Notes: generated from the letters alone by a model not told the origin. A stretch of 64,000 nucleotides of DNA from Brachypodius melanocephalos (GCA_013398615.1 VZSR01000598.1:1302960-1366959), one strand, 5' to 3'. Positions 25,001 to 35,189 are shown, counted from the first letter of the stretch. Translations and numbers: made by a program.

Positions 25001-28000
25001 ATTTATCCATTTTACAGTGGAATTTGGTTGCCCTCTTGTGGAACAGATGCAGTTCCTGCACAGAGGTTGTGGGGTCTTTTAAACTAAAAGCATTTTCTTA
25101 GTATTTAATCTGATGACTCACTGCATTTAGGTGAAGGATAATTGAACCAATTTAACATTTATGTGTGTTCCTGTGGAGGATTCTGCATGTTTGGGTTCAA
25201 AAGCTGCTGACATCCCAGTGTTGCTCACTGCTAATGTGTATCTTCAATTCCTGCCACTATCAGACCACAGATAAACATAAACACAAGCGTTGTACCAATG
25301 CTGGAAATATATTGTATTTTAATTATTTTATTTGGGTCTAGTTTATTGCTGCTAGTTTCACTGAGTCTTTACATTCAGCTTCTTTCAAAAAATACAGATA
25401 GTTCATGATGCTTCCCACAAACTTTCTTTTTAATGTCCCAGTAAGAAGTAATCTTTGTATAAGTGTTCTGAAATGGAACGAGAGATGTTGTCTCTTTAAA
25501 AACTCACACTGTTTTATCTCTCTTGGATAACAGTAGAATCAGTGAAAACACCATAAAATATATTTTCCCTTGTTTTACCTGGTAGCATTGAAGGTTAGGA
25601 AATTTCTGTCTTTAGTTACATGAGTTAATTGTTTTTTATGTGTGTGAAAGAAGCACACATTGTTTTGGGGCTGTCTGTGCTCATTTTCTAATCATTCTTC
25701 AGTCAGAGCACAGAGGATGAGGAGCAGTGGCTGCCGAGAGCTCCTGGCTGGTGTCTGTTGTTACAGGGTGTTTTCCTGTGGGAACAGGTCCCGAGGGCTG
25801 GGCACAGGAGCCCTGCATTGCCCGCACTGCCCGGGGGGTGGGAGGAGCTCGCTGGGGCTGTGTGGGATGGGACAGGACAGGCTCTCAGGGCAGGGAATTC
25901 CCGCCTGGAACCGGCTCTCAGGGCTCATCCCACAGCTCCTGGGAGTGCTGAAGGGTTCCCATGGCCTGGCCGGGCCGGGAGCGCTGACACCGAGTGTGCA
26001 GGAGCTGCAGGGAGGAGTTCCAGGGGAGCTCTGTGCTGTGTTCACATGGAAGAGTTGCCAGGTAATCCCCTCACTCCCGTCTCCTGTCTCATAGCGGCAA
26101 GAAAAAGCCCGTGCATCCAAATCCCTCATTCTCTGCTTTTTACTGGCTAAGAGGGACAAATTCTTTAATTCCCTAGAGCTCTTGTGTAGCTGTTCTTTAA
26201 AAAACTATGTCAACAAAAAATAATTCTTCCTCAAATCTGCAGGACCCTTTTTAGGAGAATAATGACAAGTCCATATACCCCTTTGTACTAGAATCTCAAT
26301 ATTCAGGAAAAAAGCAATGCCATAATAAAATATACAAATTTAATTTTCTCATAAACAGAATATCCTTTAAAATTATTACAGAATTCTCCTTACTAATTCC
26401 CATATCCTGCACTCCCATTTTCTGTATATATATTTTTTTCTATCTCAAGTACATTTAGGTGTCAATTAAATTTGAAATATCTACATTTGTCAGCATTTCA
26501 TTTTTGGCCAGCGTGATGTGCTGCTGATTTGTCCATGCATCCTGACACATGAAAAAAGCTCCCGAGATGCAGATCTTCCTCATTAAAACAGAGCCCCCGC
26601 TCCGCGCCGCTGCCGGCGCCGTGGAGCGCGTCCGGTCCGCGCGGCGTTTACCGGGGCTGGCGCGGCGTTTACCGGGGCTGGCACGGCGTTTACCGGGGCT
26701 GGCACGGCATTTACCGGAGCTGCCACGGCATTTACCGGAGAGCTGGCAGCCCCGGGGCACGGGCACGGGGCATTTCCCGGGACTGCCACGGCATTTACCG
26801 GAGCGCTGGCAGCGCTGGCAGCCCCGGGGCTGCAGTGGCCCCACCTCCTTCCCCTGGATACCTGTGACAGAAGGGGAAAGAAAGCAATGCAGAGGCTTTA
26901 ACTGGGATTTCCCACCATCGGCTGCAGCCACTGCCACCTGTTAGAGAGTTTTTATGAATTAGCTCTGACCCGACTGTGAGTAAACATTCATTGGCAGTGG
27001 CAGCTCGGGCCCTCTTGTGCTGTTGGGTGCAGGGTCCAACTTCTCTTTTCCCGACCTAAGCTTTAAGAGCTGATTCTCAGTTAACCACTGAGGAAAGGAA
27101 CATACACACCTAACTTGACAAACTGCATTTCATACCAATCCTTGGACAGCTTAGGTTTTATTCTAGAGTGAAGCAGTTTCAAATGTGAAAAACAGAAGGA
27201 ACAGGTAGGAACTGGTGCCCTGGAGTCAGCTCCTCTTGTGCATCAGACTAAATGTCTGTAAAGCAGAGAGGGAGATCTAATGTTTGTGAGAGCTCAGGGA
27301 GCCTGAGGAGCAGAGCTGTGTGAAGAACAGGGAGGTGCCCAGCTGTGGAAGGAATGTGGTGGGGAAAGGGGGTTTCTGTGTTGTCCCCTGCACTGTGGTG
27401 TGGCTGTGGGCTGTGGTCCCTTCCCTTGGGCACCCCAGGGCACCCTGCCCTTGGCACAGGGGCTGTGCTCTGTGCCTGGGCAGCAGAGCTCATGTTCCCT
27501 GCCATGCTCTGCTGTGCAGTCAGTTGGGCTCAGGATGATCTGGGTCTCCAGAGCCCCTGGTTTCTCTCCTCAGGAGCTGTCACTGTGGCTACTTGATAAC
27601 TTCCTTTTCTCTTCCTGTTCCCCAGCCTCGTAAAGCCCATGCGACACTATACAGTCTTCCTCTCTGAGGACTCCTCTGATGATGAATTTCAGCAGGAAGA
27701 GGATCCTGTCTCTGGCTTCTCTGAAAACTTTTTCTTCTCTGCTCCTTTTGAATGGTCTATCCTTTACTCTTTTGCTGTGTTCATGCCAGCTTCCAACAGT
27801 GGGGTTTGCATTTCTCAGGGCACCTGCTCCTGTACTGGGATTTTGGAAATGTTCCTGGGGTCTCTGTACAGTGCTTGATGAATGACCAACATTTCTCCTG
27901 CTTGTTTGTCTTGATGTTGAGCAGCATGAAAAAGCATCCTCCTGCATGAAACACTGCAGTAACACACAGCTTATGGGCTTCCATCGACTCAAGCTCTGTG

Positions 28001-31000
28001 GGATGTCACCCTTCCATTTGTCCTTCATTCCAACATGCTGCTTGTGCTCCTCTCCAAACCTTTCACCATTCACTGTGTGGTGCTGCTGTGCTTTTGGGTT
28101 GTCCTGTGAGCCTCATTCCAGTGCAGTTCTCAGCCTTTTCCTGTGTCACCTGTTTGATCCCAGCCTCTCTGCTCTGTCAGGTATCACATCCCTGCAGGTG
28201 TCCTCTGAGGGCATTGAGTACAATCTGAAAATTATACAAGAAGCAGGAAGTTTGTTTGGTTTGTTTGGATCCAGCTTTTGAATTTGTAACTTTTACATTC
28301 CCAAAGCTCTGTAAGTCAGTCTTGTTGACAGTGCTGTTGATGCTGTGGCTGGAGGCTTCTATCCCTGCCCAGGGTGCCCATGTGAGGTGAGGGGAGCCCT
28401 GCCAGCTGTAGGTTCAGCTGCACTAAACCCTCTTGCTGCCTACTTGAATATCCCAATCCTGGCAGGCAGCTCTGAGCTGAGCCCTCACTGAATGGCAGCA
28501 GAGGATTTGTTATTTCCTAACCTTGCCTGCTTGAGGGTTTCTAGAGGATGAAAGGGAGATAAATTGCATGGTTAACAAATGCAGTCTCTGGTTTGACCAG
28601 AACTTGTAGGAAGAGGGGCCAGGGTACCATGAGCTGCTGCTTTAGAAATCCATGATGCCACATCCCGGCAGTTCAGGAGCTGGGAGATGGATGATGCCCA
28701 GTCACAGCTAAGCAGCTGAAGCCTGGCAGCCACAGGTGGGTCAGAGCAGGCTGGAGAAGGAGGCTGCCAGGGCACAGAGAGGTCTGCAGGTGCTAAAATC
28801 CATTGTGTGCTGCAGGCACAAGTTTGGAGGCTGACAGGGGAGAGTTTGCCTGCAGGCAGGTGGGATGGGGAGGATCACTAGGAAAGGGCCAGAAGATGTT
28901 CCCACACTCGTGTTTGGGGTGGAGGAGACCAATTCTGTTTGCAGAATAACCCTTGGGAGGTTGCAGTGTGATCCAGAGTGATTTGGGACTGAAGACAGGA
29001 GGTTTGTGAGCTCCCTGCCCTGAGGCCACGTGCTGTCACTGTGTGCCCTGTACCTGCAGTGTCCCTGTCCTGGTGTGTGCTGGGGAGGGAAGCAAGCTGG
29101 GCTCTCCCAGTGTGCATGATAGAGATGTATTATGACAAAAGATGGAAAGGGAAGGAGGGTTCTTCCATAGGATGTGTTTTTGCAGCTCTCAAAAATATTT
29201 TCTTTTAATTGAAAGCTTGTTTAAATGCCACAGTACAACGGGCTGCCAGTTGTGCGTGCCAATCCCCACAGCCATGTGTGGCACTCATTGTTTTAATTGG
29301 ATGCACATCGTGCTGCTGTTCTCTGTACACACACCAAAATGCAAATGTGCTGGTTCCGTTTTTTGCTGAGGTATGTGCAAGAGAAGCACCCTGCTAACTC
29401 AGCCTTGGCTGGTAATGTAAAGGAGGTGTCTCCATAATGGATTATGGTGTTTCTTGATAAGATGACACCAATGAAATCATTGCAACCTGCACAGTGTTCC
29501 CAATTATTGCAGGCAAACACTGAGTTATGTTGTGTGCTGAGTTAGCTCGAAGCCCGAGGATGTCAGAGCCTGCAAACACAGGGTGCAGAGGCTGTGCCCA
29601 GACAGTCAGTATGGGGAGCTGGTAGCCCATTATCCCTGCTCCAAGGGCTCCTTCCTCAGCCTGGCTGGGCCTGCATGACCACAGCTTTCCTCTGAGCACT
29701 TCCCGCTCAGCTCTTGCCCTTCTGAGCACCCTGGGGTGCCAGGTCCCCTCTGCATGTTCCCCTGCCCTCGGGCACTGCTCACAGCCTACTCTGCACAGGG
29801 GGCTCTCTGGGCTATATTTGCCACTGGGAAGCTCTTTGTAACTCATCCAGCTCCTTAGGAAATTGTATTCAAAGCAAAGAATTGGAAATCTGGTCATTTG
29901 CAGTGTGATTTTTGGTTCTGTGCCAGGCCTCAGCCGTACCGGGCCCTGAAGGAGTCGGACAGTGCCGATGGAGAGGACGTGGGCAGCCCCGAGAAAGCGA
30001 GAGAGCCGCTGCCCCCCAGCCCTCTGCTCTCCAGCAAGGCCTCAGAAGTCAACCTCCTGGAGGACATCTTCCCCAGCCTGGAGGTGGAAGGGCAGCCCCA
30101 GCCCCTGAGCCAGGCCAAGAGCCTGGAGGACCTGCGGACACCCAAGGAGGAGGCGGAGCAGCGCTGCTCCTTTGAATACCAGGTCAGGCTTCCTGTGCCC
30201 GGGGGGTGCCACAGAGCTCATCCTGAGGAACTTTCTCACACTATTGGGTAGATCCTAATAGTAAGCAGCAGCAGCAGCATCTGTTTTCCAAGGATTTGCT
30301 TATGTGTTTCAAAAGTAATTTCTGAATTAAGAAATGGCTTAAATGGGACTCAATTATAATAATTATATATTATAACATTATATAATTATATCTATTTTAT
30401 ATATAAGTTTATATGTTATAATATATAATAATTATAACTGTTTCCTCTGAAGCCTTTGCTTCTGAAGGAGGGGATATTTGCCCTGGTCCTCAGAATCTGT
30501 TTGTCCAGTGGCTGTCACACACAGTTATTTTTGAAGTTGATGGTCGGCAGTGAGAATGAATAGTTGGTCATTTTCAGGTCCCCTCCAAACTTTTTTTTTC
30601 TTTTAATCTGTCTATTTTGATCTAAGCATCATTCGAACAAATTCCCTCTGAAGAAACGGGATTGTTTGTGAAGGAACATAGCTCAGAAAGTGTTAAACTA
30701 AAGCAGACTTGAAGATCTTCATCTGACATTAAAGAAGCAAATGTCATTTCTGCCTTATAATAATACTGATTTTAGTGTTACATTCGGGTATTTCATTTGT
30801 CAGCTTATTCCATGCAGCAGTTAAGGTTTCTCAGCTTCTGTACCTTAGACACAGGTGTGTCCTTACTGAGCTGTGACAGATGCTCAACATGTCCCAGCTG
30901 AACAACCCCATGGAGGCAGAGCTGGAACTGGAGCTGCAGCATCCTGCCTGGGCCCTGTCTGTCCTTCCTGGCTGTTGTCCCTCTGCTCTGCTGGCAGCCT

Positions 31001-32379
31001 GGGGACAGATCCTCTTCCCTCACAGCAGCCTGAGCTCACTTCCTGCTCTGTGTTGTGAGAACATCACTGAGAGTTAATGTTTGTTCTGTCTCTTGCAGAG
31101 GATGGATCTTGGTGTGTCCGAGAGGAGCAGGATTGTGCCAAGCATGAAGCTGTCCCACCCTTACAACAAGCTGTGGAGTATGGGCCATGATGATATGGCA
31201 ATTCCCACCAAATATTCCCAAAGCTCACCCGAAAGACCCTTGGCTGCCCTGGGGAACATGCCCACCATCACCAGGAGACCCCCGAGCAAAGACAGTGGTG
31301 TGGCTCCTGCAGAAAAGGATGAATCCAATCCTGCCATTCAAGGGAACATCACTATTCCTAGGCCACAGGGAAGAAAGACTCCAGAACTGGGGATCGTGCC
31401 ACCACCACCAGCACCCAGGGCTTCCAAGCACCAGGCTGCAGCTGGGTCAGCAGAAATCCTCACCCCTCATGGGCGCAGCCCCTTGGTGTCAGATCTTACC
31501 CCAGAGCCCTTTGGGGCTGGGCGTGTGTCCTCCTTAGAGGCAGAGATGCAGCAGTCTGTCGGTCCCTCCTGTCACCCCTCCCAGCTGCTGGGCGGTGCTG
31601 CCGGCAGTGCCGAGGTGCTGCAGCCCGTGCGGGTGAGGACGGAAGGTGCAGGGAACGAGAGCGAGCTCCTGCTGAGCCTGCTGGACCCGCTGAGAACCGC
31701 GGGCTGGCCGGGCCGGGCCCCGCCAGGCTCCGCCCCCACGCCCACCTTGGGCGCCCTGCCCAGTGACTTTGTGCCTGCCCCAGCTGCACCGTTTGCCCAG
31801 CCCCTGGGCTATCCTGCCCCGGCTCCACCGCCTTTTCTACAGCCCTCCCCCAATCCCTTCACCCAGACCCTTCCGGGAGCCCTTCCCGTGTCCCTGGTCA
31901 GACCCCCGAGGGGCTCCTTCACCCCCTCCTTAGGTCACGCGTACAGCTCCAGCTTCATAACCCCCACTGCCGCCTTCTACCCCTCACAGAGACCTCAGCC
32001 TCCCATGGCCACGCTGTCCATGCCAAACCTGTTCAGCCAGGCCCCAGCAGCTGGCTCCTTGCTCCTGCCGAGCCACAGCCCTTCTCCCACCAGCTCCCTC
32101 CAGCCACCGTTTCTGGGTGGTCCCTCCAAACCCCGAACATTGCAGGTGGGCCAGCCCAGCACAAAGGTAGATCCCAAACAAACCCTGGCCCTTCTGGCCA
32201 GTGAACCCCCTCTGGTCCCTGCCAGGCCAGCCAAGGGCTTGGAGTCAGTGTTACTGTCCTCAAAATCTGAGGAGACAAAAGATCCGTTTGAAGATCTGTT
32301 AAAAAAGACCAAGCAGGACGTGTCACCCACACCAGGTAAGGTGGAGCAGCTCAGAAAGCGATGGGAAACCTTTGAGTGA
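968..32379 (+). CDS. DENND1A: DENND1A (connecdenn 1), 3' part of the gene; ten exons
   Basis: DENND1A is a guanine-nucleotide exchange factor for Rab35 on clathrin-coated and endosomal membranes. The CDS is 968-1069, 1587-1674, 2202-2242, 2535-2606, 3672-3728, 8647-8778, 23954-24042, 27626-27754, 29927-30182 and 31099-32379, with an optional 19700-19759. All junctions are AG/GT and the phases chain without a break (2,247 nt, 748 residues plus TGA). The first two exons end the dDENN part of the DENN module (FCEEAFVSH, FIDGRLDLLNSGEGF). Then come a basic region (AKDHAKMGIKEVKNRLKQK), the RPPRPHVVKRPKSNI segment, an acidic serine-rich stretch (FLSEDSSDDE), SLEDL, PQGRKTPELGIVPPPP and a long proline-rich tail. 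The tail ends in DPFEDLLKKTKQD, where DPF is the AP-2-ear type of motif, and WETFE. The upstream DENN exons are outside the window. DENND1B was rejected because this tail matches DENND1A and the neighbour is CRB2. Confidence 0.95.
1587..1674 (+). CDS. DENND1A: DENND1A exon, dDENN end
   Basis: The exon is 88 nt, phase 0 to 1. It encodes FIDGRLDLLNSGEGF, SDVFEEEIN and MGEYA plus a split glycine. The acceptor is ggtgcag and the donor GCAG/gtagga. The residues match DENND1A almost perfectly. Confidence 0.94.
2202..2242 (+). CDS. DENND1A: DENND1A small exon
   Basis: This 41-nt exon is phase 1 to 0 and encodes SDKLYHQWLSTVR. It is flanked by ttctctgtag and AGG/gtaagc. It is recognisable only through its in-frame fit with the neighbouring exons and its match to DENND1A. 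Confidence 0.92.
2535..2606 (+). CDS. DENND1A: DENND1A exon
   Basis: This 72-nt exon is phase 0 to 0 and encodes KGSGAILNTVKTKANPAMKT then VYKF. The acceptor is aattacag and the donor TTT/gtaagt. It lies just after the DENN module in a basic linker. Confidence 0.93.
3672..3728 (+). CDS. DENND1A: DENND1A exon, basic helix-like segment
   Basis: This 57-nt exon is phase 0 to 0 and encodes AKDHAKMGIKEVKNRLKQK, a lysine-rich segment of the DENND1A linker. The acceptor is catgcag and the donor AAG/gtactt. Confidence 0.93.
3729..8646 (+). other. DENND1A: DENND1A intron, 4.9 kb
   Basis: The intron contains a T-rich tract at 6,168-6,246 and a short GT run near 4,269. A GC-rich stretch at 7,060-7,330 is open in several frames at once, which is a composition effect. 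No coding, RNA or mobile element is supported. Confidence 0.75.
6168..6246. repeat. T-rich low-complexity tract
   Basis: The tract is mostly T with a few C, ending in a long pure T run. It may be an old poly-A tail on the other strand, but no retrocopy is visible next to it. Confidence 0.85.
8647..8778 (+). CDS. DENND1A: DENND1A exon, tail start
   Basis: This 132-nt exon is phase 0 to 0 and encodes DIAENGCSAAPEEPLPRT, APSPLAEKKDPKLREDRR and PITVHFGQ. The acceptor is ccacacag and the donor CAG/gtaggt. It ends in the same phase in which both the cassette at 19,700 and the constitutive exon at 23,954 begin. Confidence 0.93.
10560..10960. promoter_or_regulatory. Intragenic CpG-rich island with octamer-containing flank
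   Basis: Around 10,610-10,745 CpG is dense (roughly 20 CpGs in about 140 bp) in an otherwise CpG-poor intron. The right flank carries a perfect POU octamer ATTTGCAT (10,781-10,788) next to TGTCAAAGTGACAAA, and a TGACAGATTAGC segment near 10,910. This composition fits an intragenic promoter or a conserved developmental enhancer. No start site or protein-coding first exon is evident, and the function is inferred. Confidence 0.4.
11605..11725 (+). mobile_element. CR1 LINE 3' tail fragment
   Basis: The segment ends with a diverged CR1 3' signature: a GGCTGGTGGTT...GATGGTCTTACC stretch, then TTTTTCAACCTTAGT and CATTCTATGA. This is the usual end of avian CR1 elements. It is 5'-truncated, old and without coding capacity. 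The left boundary is uncertain. It is the best single clue that the organism is a bird or other sauropsid. Confidence 0.65.
13757..13822. repeat. Three perfect copies of a 22-bp tandem repeat
   Basis: The unit begins GCCATGCAGGAATTCATG and occurs at 13757-13778, 13779-13800 and 13801-13822 with no mismatch. Each unit carries an internal imperfect palindrome around GAATTC flanked by CATGC/GCATG-like ends. Confidence 0.95.
16883..16907. repeat. Poly-T run of 25
   Basis: An uninterrupted run of 25 T is followed by GTAATTGCAG. It resembles a splice acceptor tract, but nothing downstream behaves as an exon. Confidence 0.9.
19700..19759 (+). CDS. DENND1A: Probable optional DENND1A cassette exon, proline-rich
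   Basis: A 60-nt segment is preceded by a pyrimidine-rich tract ending ctttgctgcag and followed by CCC/gtgagt. It is open in phase 0 and encodes QHRLRPPRPPPPKIQRSSRP. The exon before it (8647-8778) ends in phase 0 and the exon after it (23954-24042) begins in phase 0, so inclusion adds exactly 20 residues. It contains an SH3 class I type motif (RLRPPRP). Its LRPPRP...K...R layout resembles the next exon's VRPPRPHVVKRPK, as if one exon duplicated. Usage is inferred. A CAG/CAG acceptor choice could drop the first residue (start 19703). Confidence 0.6.
20547..20582. repeat. Short tandem repeat, about 12 bp, three copies
   Basis: TTGGAAGATAT occurs three times with small spacer changes. Low complexity, no function suggested. 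Confidence 0.85.
22370..22570. promoter_or_regulatory. Candidate enhancer block with MEIS-like and homeodomain motifs
   Basis: Within DENND1A intronic sequence, a dense motif run includes TGACAG (22,476-22,481), CTAATTAG (22,492-22,499) and a GTTGTTC SOX-like site just after. Such clustering is typical of vertebrate conserved noncoding elements. Conservation cannot be tested from this sequence alone. Confidence 0.3.
23768..23807. repeat. Two-copy 21-bp tandem repeat
   Basis: CAGATTCTCTGATGTATCC occurs at 23768-23786 and again at 23789-23807, separated by two bases. Confidence 0.9.
23954..24042 (+). CDS. DENND1A: DENND1A exon, RPPRP segment
   Basis: This 89-nt exon is phase 0 to 2 and encodes VRPPRPHVVKRPKSNIGVEG then RRTSVPSPE plus a split codon. 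The acceptor is tgtcacag and the donor CA/gtaagt. It matches DENND1A closely. Confidence 0.94.
24043..27625 (+). other. DENND1A: DENND1A intron with GC-rich minisatellite
   Basis: The notable content is the 21-bp minisatellite at 26,641-26,818 and a G-rich stretch at 25,840-25,960. Human DENND1A has a shortened form (variant 2) ended by an intronic alternative exon, which I recall as lying in about this region. I looked for an equivalent terminal exon here and could not support one. Confidence 0.7.
26641..26818. repeat. GC-rich 21-bp minisatellite
   Basis: Unit GCGGCGTTTACCGGGGCTGG plus one base is perfect at 26641-26661 and 26662-26682. A copy with one change follows at 26683-26703, then diverged copies to about 26,747, and one more after an interruption near 26,787. 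It is CpG-rich, and the short open frames on both strands are products of the repeat. Confidence 0.9.
27626..27754 (+). CDS. DENND1A: DENND1A exon, acidic SSDDE segment
   Basis: This 129-nt exon is phase 2 to 2 and encodes LVKPMRHYTVFLSEDSSDDE, then SGFSENFFFSAPFE and a split W. The acceptor is ttccccag. The donor AATG/gtctat is weak (no purine-rich +3 to +5), but it is fixed by the phase and by the match to DENND1A (FFFSAPFEW). Confidence 0.9.
27755..29926 (+). other. DENND1A: DENND1A intron
   Basis: Ordinary intronic sequence with no recognisable gene or repeat. Open frames such as 29,442-29,897 (minus) have no splice or family support. Confidence 0.75.
29927..30182 (+). CDS. DENND1A: DENND1A exon, SLEDL segment
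   Basis: This 256-nt exon is phase 2 to 0. It encodes PQPYRALKESDSADGED, a variable linker, NLLEDIFPSLEVEG, AKSLEDLRTPKEEAEQR and FEYQ. The acceptor is ctgtgccag and the donor CAG/gtcagg. Confidence 0.93.
30183..31098 (+). other. DENND1A: DENND1A last intron with AT-rich tract
   Basis: The intron contains a nearly pure A/T stretch at about 30,351-30,440 made of TATAATTATA-like steps. Nothing else was recognised. Confidence 0.75.
30351..30440. repeat. AT-rich low-complexity tract
   Basis: The tract is a sequence of TATAAT/ATTATA steps inside the last DENND1A intron. Confidence 0.85.
31099..32379 (+). CDS. DENND1A: DENND1A last coding exon, proline-rich tail and stop
   Basis: This 1,281-nt terminal exon encodes 426 residues and TGA at 32377-32379. 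It opens with RMDLGVSERSRIVPSMKLSH and PYNKLWSMGHDDMAIP, has ITIPRPQGRKTPELGIVPPP, LLLSLLDPL, SMPNLFSQ and DPFEDLLKKTKQD, and ends VEQLRKRWETFE. The middle is low-complexity Pro/Ala/Ser and poorly conserved, as in the family. A near-consensus donor (ACCAG/gtaagg) lies inside the coding sequence at 32,331-32,341 but is read through here. Confidence 0.95.
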   Translation, partial: RMDLGVSERSRIVPSMKLSHPYNKLWSMGHDDMAIPTKYSQSSPERPLAALGNMPTITRRPPSKDSGVAPAEKDESNPAIQGNITIPRPQGRKTPELGIVPPPPAPRASKHQAAAGSAEILTPHGRSPLVSDLTPEPFGAGRVSSLEAEMQQSVGPSCHPSQLLGGAAGSAEVLQPVRVRTEGAGNESELLLSLLDPLRTAGWPGRAPPGSAPTPTLGALPSDFVPAPAAPFAQPLGYPAPAPPPFLQPSPNPFTQTLPGALPVSLVRPPRGSFTPSLGHAYSSSFITPTAAFYPSQRPQPPMATLSMPNLFSQAPAAGSLLLPSHSPSPTSSLQPPFLGGPSKPRTLQVGQPSTKVDPKQTLALLASEPPLVPARPAKGLESVLLSSKSEETKDPFEDLLKKTKQDVSPTPGKVEQLRKRWETFE

Positions 32380-35173
32380 TGCACCCCATGGCCTTGGTGT
32401 CCTTTTGGAAGTGACAGAGGGATTTTTTGGTTTTTTTGAGCCAGCATAAAACCAAGCATTTCTTTTAAGGAAGGCTGAGCCAGGACCGCTGCAGGACCAT
32501 CGCTGAGCTGCAATTCAACACGAGAGCTTTTTGCCCACAGGTCAGAGTCCCCCGCTGTCCCAGGCCCTGACACTGCTCCCTCACTCCCCACCACCAAACC
32601 CCGGGATTCCTGCACTGACCAAAGCGTGAGGGGAGCTGGGTTGGGTTGGGTTTGGCTGGGATTTCCACACACAGCTTTTCAGGCAGCACTACTGATGCAC
32701 AGGTTACTCCCTCCCTGTATTTTCAGTCCTTGGCACACCTGGAGCATGACACAGCCCACTCTGCTGGGGTTCATTCCTGCCTCTGGGAATGGGCCTCAGT
32801 TTTTCTGGCATTACACAGAGATACAAGGTTTTGTTTCCACATGCAAAGTGCAGCAAACCTGACTTGTGGGCTGCACTGGACTGCTCAGTCCCTGTTTGTG
32901 CTGGCTGAACCCCAGCCACTCCCCGAGCTGTGCTGTCAGATAGACTTTGGTGGCACTTTTGACTCCCCCCTGCCCCAGACACCAACAGCCAGGGCAGAGC
33001 TGTCACAGGCCTGGAAACCACAGCACAGAGCAGCTGCTCAGGGATTGGTCCTGCATCTCTGTTGGGAAACTGGAAACACCAGCAATTGTTTTCATTTTTT
33101 TGACTTTGTTTTTGTTAAATACATCAGAAAATAGAGGCCATAAAGAGTATCCTAGTTCTTATATATGTGTATCTTAATATTATCTATCAATATTATAAAT
33201 TGCAGTATATGAATGGAATGTAACAATATCTTGATTATTACAAACAAAAAAGAGAAAAAAACTTGGGGTATCAAGGTTCCCAGCTCCTGAGTGCAGGTGA
33301 AGGCCGGTGTGCTGAGGGCCTGAGGGCAGCAGTGTCCAGGAGGGGGGCTCTGGGCTCTGTGGCCTCGCTGGAGCCTCGGGCTGGCCCCGCCTGGCCCGCG
33401 GGCACGGAGCACAGGGGATGCTCAGCTGGGTGTTCTGAGCCCCCTCTGTGCTCTCCAGACATTTCACAGGAGCCTCATCATCCCCCAGGAAAGCTGCTGT
33501 CTCTGATCATTTCTGTTTCACTTCAGTGGTGGTTTTGGGGTTGTTTTGTATCTGGGCACACTCTGGTGTAAAGCCTGTCACTCTCGCAGAGGGAATCACA
33601 TCACCATTGAGCCTTTGATAAAGGAAATCATCTTGGACACGTGGGGAAATTCTTGTAAAGCTTTATCTGATTTCCAATGTATCTATTTTATTCATGTTAT
33701 CTTGGAAGTTTTCTTACTCTGGGGAATGGGAATGGCTGTCTCTGCGTTCGAGTCTGGGCAGTACAAAAGAAAAATAATATCTGAAATGCTGCCGGTTTTG
33801 GGAAGACGACAGTGTTCCAGGAATATTCTGTTTCTGTACAGTGCTGTTCCTCTGACAAGCCATTCACTTGGATTTGTATTTTCTTTTTGTGTTGAAAGAC
33901 AGATGGGTTTAGTATTGAATAGTAAAATATTTAAAGTATAAGATACCAGTTCCATTTTATTTGATACAGTTCAGAATAAGAATGTTATATATAATTCAGT
34001 CTGGCATTTCAGAGCTCCTTTGCTATGAGCTGGATGATAAAACTTTGTGGATTATGGTGGATGTGAATGGGCACTGGACAATCCTGCCTGTGCCAGGCAG
34101 GGCTCCACAGGCCCTATTTAAACTCAGTAATGTCACACAGTGATCAGACACTGAGAAGCCCATCACAGATGCTTTAAACCACTCAGGAAATTCTGTCCCT
34201 CTGCAGTTCATTTCCATCTCTGGTTAGTTTGCCCATATTATGGATCATTTGCTAAATCAGTTTTGGGGCACTGAGAAGCTTTAACACCCATTTGTTCACC
34301 CTCCACTTTATTTAGCACCTCTGACATCCAGGAGGACAAGGAATTTGTGACTTTCCTCACTTCTGGAGCAGAGTTTGCAAGCAGGAGACTTTTTTAGGGT
34401 TTTCTTGTAACATAGGAATTGAACTATCCCTAGGACAGCATTTAGGGATTGTTTGTCTTCTTTAAACTCAGGAATACCTAACAGGATTCACTCCTGCTAG
34501 TGCCAGGTGTAGAGTTTGCTCATCTGAACCAGCTCTGGTTCGGCACTAGAAGGGATTTGGATGTTTTTATTAATCCAGTATAAAAAGCATTACTCTTACT
34601 CAGCAGTGACTTTAGACTTGGCTTTGTCCACGTTCCTGTGCTCACCCTGTGTTTGGTACCACTTGGCTTGTTTACAGCCTCTTCCTGCCATGAGAAATCA
34701 GTTTATTTTAGAACAAACAAGAAAAACCTCTTCAAAGTTAGTGGTGCATCTGCTGCTGCACAGGAGGTGAGCTCAGTTCTGTATCTTGTTCACTCTGGGT
34801 GGAGGCTTCCAGTTCACTGCACAGGGACGGGGCAGTCACTGGCCACAGAGTCCCTTTTTCCCACATTCCAGTCTCGTTATTGCCCAAAAAGTCAGGAATT
34901 AATGGTGAAATGCAGCTCAGTGAGCTGAACAGAGAGCAGAGGTTTCCCCAGCTCCCTCCCTTGGTGTGCAGCAGCTCTGTCCAAAGCTCTGCACCCTGGA
35001 CTGTGCTCAGGGCTCTGGGCTGGGGCAAATCAGCACAAAATGAAGCCTTTAACTGTGAAGAGCCATCGAAGTTTGCAGCTGTGCAGGGGGTGTGGCACAG
35101 ACCGTGATCAGCCATGCAGACAGCAAGGTGTTCCTTGGAAAAAACAGTCACAAGTCAACAACCAGGTCTGTTT
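32380..35173. other. DENND1A 3' UTR and convergent intergenic region
   Basis: The stretch after the DENND1A stop has no further supported coding sequence. I see no canonical AATAAA on the plus strand before 35,160. Variant signals occur at 33,194-33,199 (TATAAA), 33,921-33,926 (AGTAAA) and 34,036-34,041 (GATAAA, followed by a GT-rich stretch 34,045-34,080), so the DENND1A transcript end is unresolved. The many short open frames here have no family support. Confidence 0.6.
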
Positions 35174-35183
35174 TTAACCAAGT

Positions 35184-35189
35184 TTTATT
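35184..35189 (-). terminator. CRB2: Canonical polyadenylation signal for the CRB2 strand
   Basis: The minus strand reads AATAAA here. Within 20-45 nt downstream (plus positions about 35,140-35,165) the minus strand is GT-rich (GGTTGTTGACTTGTGACTG). The preceding sequence is AT-rich as in many 3' ends. It would end a 3' UTR of about 2.5 kb after the distal CRB2 tail exon. Confidence 0.65.

Noticed and set aside
24043..27625. Possible alternative terminal exon equivalent to human DENND1A variant 2
   Set aside because: No candidate with correct phase, acceptor and nearby polyadenylation signal could be supported.
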